A stretch of DNA of 9,260 nucleotides from Deltaproteobacteria bacterium. GTDB taxonomy: Bacteria; Desulfobacterota; Binatia; UBA9968. Position 1 is the first letter of the stretch, and each line of letters begins with the position of its first letter. The stretch covers positions 1 to 9,260 of the forward strand of contig JAJONK010000072.1 of the NCBI GenBank assembly GCA_021323355.1, given 5' to 3'. Of this stretch, positions 7,625-9,260 are shown one piece after another. The notes under the pieces were generated by a model. That model made no database searches and had not been told where the DNA came from. It was given only the letters and a program-made list of their open reading frames with translations. Position numbers and translations under genes: made by a program.

Positions 7625-7942
7625 TCAGGCGTCGAGATCTATCAGTAACTCACATAACGACAAAATACCGAACCAGCCATACACCCCGCCGGTTATTCTG
7701 TAGGCCTGAATCGTGAGGTTCTGGCGCTGGTGCCGAAATCTAAAAATGAACAACAGCAAAACGCACGCGAGCGCCTTCCATAAAAGTAAGCCCCAGAATT
7801 CTCCCCAGTGATAGATGGATGCGCTCACCAGAGGGTTCGCCTCGGGTATGCCGAGCAACAAAACCCGATAGGTTAGAATTCCGTCAAACGCCTGCAGTAA
7901 GAGATTGACACTGAGATGTGTCCAAACAGTCGGAATGTTCAT
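7625..7942 (-). CDS. Small integral membrane protein, DUF5658-like
   Basis: This 105-residue protein has three predicted membrane helices. The first is at about 12-32 (LLLQAFDGILTYRVLLLG), the second at about 49-69 (WGLLLWKALACVLLLFIFRF) and the third at about 85-102 (GGVYGWFGILSLCELLIDL). Conserved-looking polar residues inside or next to the helices are Asp20, the IPEANPLV motif at 32-39 and Lys56. The pattern of an Asp in helix one, EANP after it and Lys in helix two matches my recollection of DUF5658, whose function is not established. A short basic loop (RFRHQRQN) follows helix two. GAGG (7953-7950) lies 7 nt before the ATG and supports the gene being real rather than a shadow. It is divergent from the methyltransferase gene and convergent with the dehydrogenase. 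No function is proposed. Confidence 0.75.
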   Translation of the reverse strand: MNIPTVWTHLSVNLLLQAFDGILTYRVLLLGIPEANPLVSASIYHWGEFWGLLLWKALACVLLLFIFRFRHQRQNLTIQAYRITGGVYGWFGILSLCELLIDLDA

Positions 7943-8148
7943 AACGATGCCTCATCAAAGAAGTTGGTCTGTGCTAAACCAAACAAGCAGGATCGGTGTT
8001 GTCAAGCGCCAAGCCGCGTCATAAGCATTCCATTAATGGATGCCGGCGCTGAAGCAGGGGCAGACTAGTTGCAATTAGAACCCATCCCTCATAATTTGAA
8101 GTGATGTGCCTTTTCGAAACTCATTCTAGATTGCGAGGTAAACCCCAC
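7943..8148. promoter_or_regulatory. Divergent gap with 12-bp palindrome
   Basis: The gap separates two genes transcribed away from each other. TCCATTAATGGA at 8029-8040 is a perfect palindrome. With one bulged T the symmetry extends through GCA and TGC on the two sides. It may be an operator or simply AT-rich symmetry. A weak plus-strand promoter can be drawn as TTGCAA (8069-8074) and CATAAT (8090-8095) with a short 15-nt spacer. GAGG at 8135-8138 serves the gene starting at 8149. Confidence 0.35.
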
Positions 8149-8712
8149 ATGAAGGTTCGTATAATCGGCTCACTTTCAGCGCTGTTGTTGGTCTTGAGCA
8201 TTTCGCTGGCCTGGTCCCAGGACCCGATTCCTTTTGTACCGAGCACCATGCCGGTAGTGGAGCGAATGCTTGAGCTGGCGGAGGTTCGGAAAGACGATTT
8301 TCTTTATGATCTCGGCAGCGGGGATGGCCGTATTTTGATCCAGGCGGCAAAGAAATACGGCACACGCGGCGTCGGTATCGATCTAGACCCGCAACGGGTG
8401 GCCGAGGCCAGACAAAAGGCCAAGGAAGAAGGAGTGAGCCACCTAGTTGAGTTTCGTGCCGAGGACGGTACTCAGACCGATATTTCCAAAGCCACCGTCG
8501 TGACGCTGTACATGTTCAAATGGTTCAATAATGCGATCAAACCTAAGCTGCAGAAGTTAAAACCGGGATCGCGCATCGTCGCTCATGATTACGACATCGA
8601 TGATTGGACGCCCACAGCCGTCGTACAATTGGAACCGACCAAGGACCCCGGAATCGAAAGACATCACACCCTCTATCTATGGAAAGTAGGGATGGAATCT
8701 GCGCAACGATAA
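8149..8712 (+). CDS. Class I SAM-dependent methyltransferase domain protein with N-terminal signal peptide
   Basis: From the ATG at 8149 this is 187 residues. GAGG sits 10 nt upstream, and the protein then begins with a textbook signal sequence (MKVR, then SLSALLLVLSISLAWS with a likely cut after Ser23). In-frame starts at 8101 (GTG) and 8104 (ATG) would only add a polar leader. The domain has motif I DLGSGDGR at 54-61, the acidic ribose-binding Asp78 in GVGIDLDP, and Glu105-Asp106. TVVTLYMFKWFNNAIKPKLQKLKPGSRIV follows at about 116-144 and then HDYDIDDW. The DLGSGDGR form and the order of motifs recall FAM173-type protein-lysine methyltransferases and related bacterial proteins. The substrate is unknown. 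SAM is not expected in the periplasm, so either the N-terminus is an uncleaved anchor or the domain has another role. It stands alone on its strand. Confidence 0.85.
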   Translation: MKVRIIGSLSALLLVLSISLAWSQDPIPFVPSTMPVVERMLELAEVRKDDFLYDLGSGDGRILIQAAKKYGTRGVGIDLDPQRVAEARQKAKEEGVSHLVEFRAEDGTQTDISKATVVTLYMFKWFNNAIKPKLQKLKPGSRIVAHDYDIDDWTPTAVVQLEPTKDPGIERHHTLYLWKVGMESAQR

Positions 8713-8811
8713 ACATTCACCTTCAAGATTCGAAGTTCAAAGTTCTAGATCTGTCCCGCACCCAACATAGGGTAAGGGCTCTAATTCACCGTTTCCGTCG
8801 CAATTCCGCCG
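8713..8811. other. Intergenic stretch, no gene seen
   Basis: No clear gene was found here. The start is AT-richer than its surroundings and holds short repeated GTTC-like words near 8738-8753. No hairpin followed by a T-run was found for the methyltransferase gene. Confidence 0.3.
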
Positions 8812-8919
8812 GTGATTGTTAGCCGGTTTATCGAGAAGTTCATCTACCCGCCGCTTGAGGGCATCGGTAGCACGAATCCGGTGATTCGTTACCTAGCCAA
8901 TCTTCAGCCGGTCCGGTGA
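8812..8919 (+). CDS. Possible short ORF or gene remnant ahead of the MFS gene
   Basis: From a GTG at 8812 a 35-residue reading frame runs to TGA at 8917-8919 (VIVSRFIEKF, YPPLEGIGST, NPVIRYLANLQPVR). The composition is protein-like, with alternating hydrophobic and basic residues and a Pro-Pro turn. The frame extends upstream only to a stop at 8782-8784 and I see no ribosome binding site. Its stop overlaps a GTG at 8916 that is in frame with the MFS gene (GTGA). It might be a small coupled gene, the tail of a decayed gene, or chance. I do not recognise it. Confidence 0.2.
   Translation: MIVSRFIEKFIYPPLEGIGSTNPVIRYLANLQPVR
8872..8889. repeat. Small inverted repeat
   Basis: ACGAATC (8872-8878) and GATTCGT (8883-8889) are perfect 7-bp arms with a 4-nt loop. 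The same stretch repeats the word CCGGTGATT, seen at 8809-8817 and 8878-8886. No T-run follows, so a terminator is doubtful. It lies inside the possible short ORF, so it may be coding sequence by chance. Confidence 0.25.
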
Positions 8920-8957
8920 CCATTGAACTTTTCAACGTGAGCTTGAACGAGTTTACG

Positions 8958-9260
8958 ATGAGTCCACCGACTGCAGAAGAAGACGGCAAGGACGCGATAG
9001 CTGATGACGCTGGCGATCCTAGCATGACAGCGTCGCCAGGTATCTGGCATAAGTTCTCGAAAATCCGCGCCGTCGAGGCGCTCGCTTATCGTGATTTCCG
9101 GCTGCTTTGGCTCGGCCACTCCTTTAGCTCGGTCGCTTTCTGGATGGACCAGGTGTCGCGGGGGTGGCTGATTTATGAGCTGACCGACTCGGCGCTGCAG
9201 CTCGGCTTAATCCGTGGAGTTCAAGCAATTCCGACTCTGTTTCTGTCTCCAGTGGCTGGG
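8958..9260 (+). CDS. MFS transporter, N-terminal part, cut by window edge
   Basis: The frame from ATG 8958 stays open to the window end (101 residues). It begins with an acidic, unordered tail of about 35 residues (MSPPTAEEDGKDAIADDAGD). Then comes FRLLWLGHSFSSVAFWMDQV as the first membrane helix region, SRGWLIYELTDSALQLGLIRGVQ, and the start of the second helix at IPTLFLSPVAG. The order DFRLLWLG, WMDQVSRGWL, YELTDSALQLG is typical of MFS exporters of the EntS/MFS_3 type, which move siderophores or drugs across the inner membrane. Substrate cannot be told. The start is uncertain: no good ribosome binding site precedes 8958, and GTG at 8916 or 8937 and ATG at 9027 are in frame. Confidence 0.8.
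   Translation, partial: MSPPTAEEDGKDAIADDAGDPSMTASPGIWHKFSKIRAVEALAYRDFRLLWLGHSFSSVAFWMDQVSRGWLIYELTDSALQLGLIRGVQAIPTLFLSPVAG

Noticed and set aside
8604..8822. Plus-strand 72-residue ORF overlapping the methyltransferase 3' end
   Set aside because: Most of it is an out-of-frame reading of the methyltransferase gene, and the rest has no protein-like pattern or ribosome binding site.
8840..9119. Two minus-strand ORFs opposite the MFS start
   Set aside because: They are antisense to the MFS reading frame, whose family motifs are clear, and neither has a recognisable domain.
1..9260. Defence system, CRISPR array, prophage or transposon
   Set aside because: No evenly spaced repeats, nuclease, transposase, integrase or phage structural motif was seen in any complete gene.

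Overview
The window looks like a chromosomal segment from an uncultivated, moderately GC-rich, Gram-negative soil or sediment bacterium. The Gram-negative call rests on a complete RND inner-membrane pump gene with a lipoprotein adaptor gene. An iron/polyamine-type solute-binding protein beside a VOC protein, a CecR-type TetR regulator and a DUF5658-like membrane protein recall deltaproteobacterial, Binatota or NC10/Tectomicrobia-type metagenome genomes. That placement is an impression from gene style, not a computed result. No tRNA, rRNA, CRISPR array, transposase or integrase was seen.

Layout. (1) Positions 1-903, minus strand: a short VOC/glyoxalase-fold gene followed after 19 nt by the 5' part of a periplasmic solute-binding protein gene, cut by the window edge. 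(2) Positions 904-1038: a divergent intergenic region that ends in a 24-bp inverted repeat lying directly against the start codon of the next gene. (3) Positions 1039-6223, plus strand: a compact three-gene operon with overlapping junctions, encoding a TetR/CecR-type regulator, a lipoprotein membrane-fusion protein and a HAE1-type RND permease. No outer-membrane channel gene follows, so the pump presumably borrows a TolC-like protein encoded elsewhere. (4) Positions 6478-7494, plus: a short-chain dehydrogenase with an unusual C-terminal extension ending in a probable membrane helix, preceded by a small hairpin and a strong ribosome binding site. (5) Positions 7495-7624: a convergent gap with nested inverted repeats, possibly a REP-like remnant. 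(6) Positions 7625-7942, minus: a small three-helix membrane protein resembling DUF5658. (7) Positions 8149-8712, plus: a class I SAM-dependent methyltransferase domain carrying an N-terminal secretion signal. (8) Positions 8713-9260: a gap holding a possible 35-residue ORF and short repeats, then the start of an MFS transporter cut by the right edge.

How the genes work together. The only clear functional unit is the efflux operon. A ligand-responsive repressor probably controls its own transcription and that of the adaptor and permease from one promoter, with the inverted repeat as the likely operator. The other genes appear to be independent units. I see no convincing undescribed multi-gene system. 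The items most worth a second look are the apparently exported methyltransferase, the operator-like repeat at the regulator's start, and the folded element at about 7533-7609.
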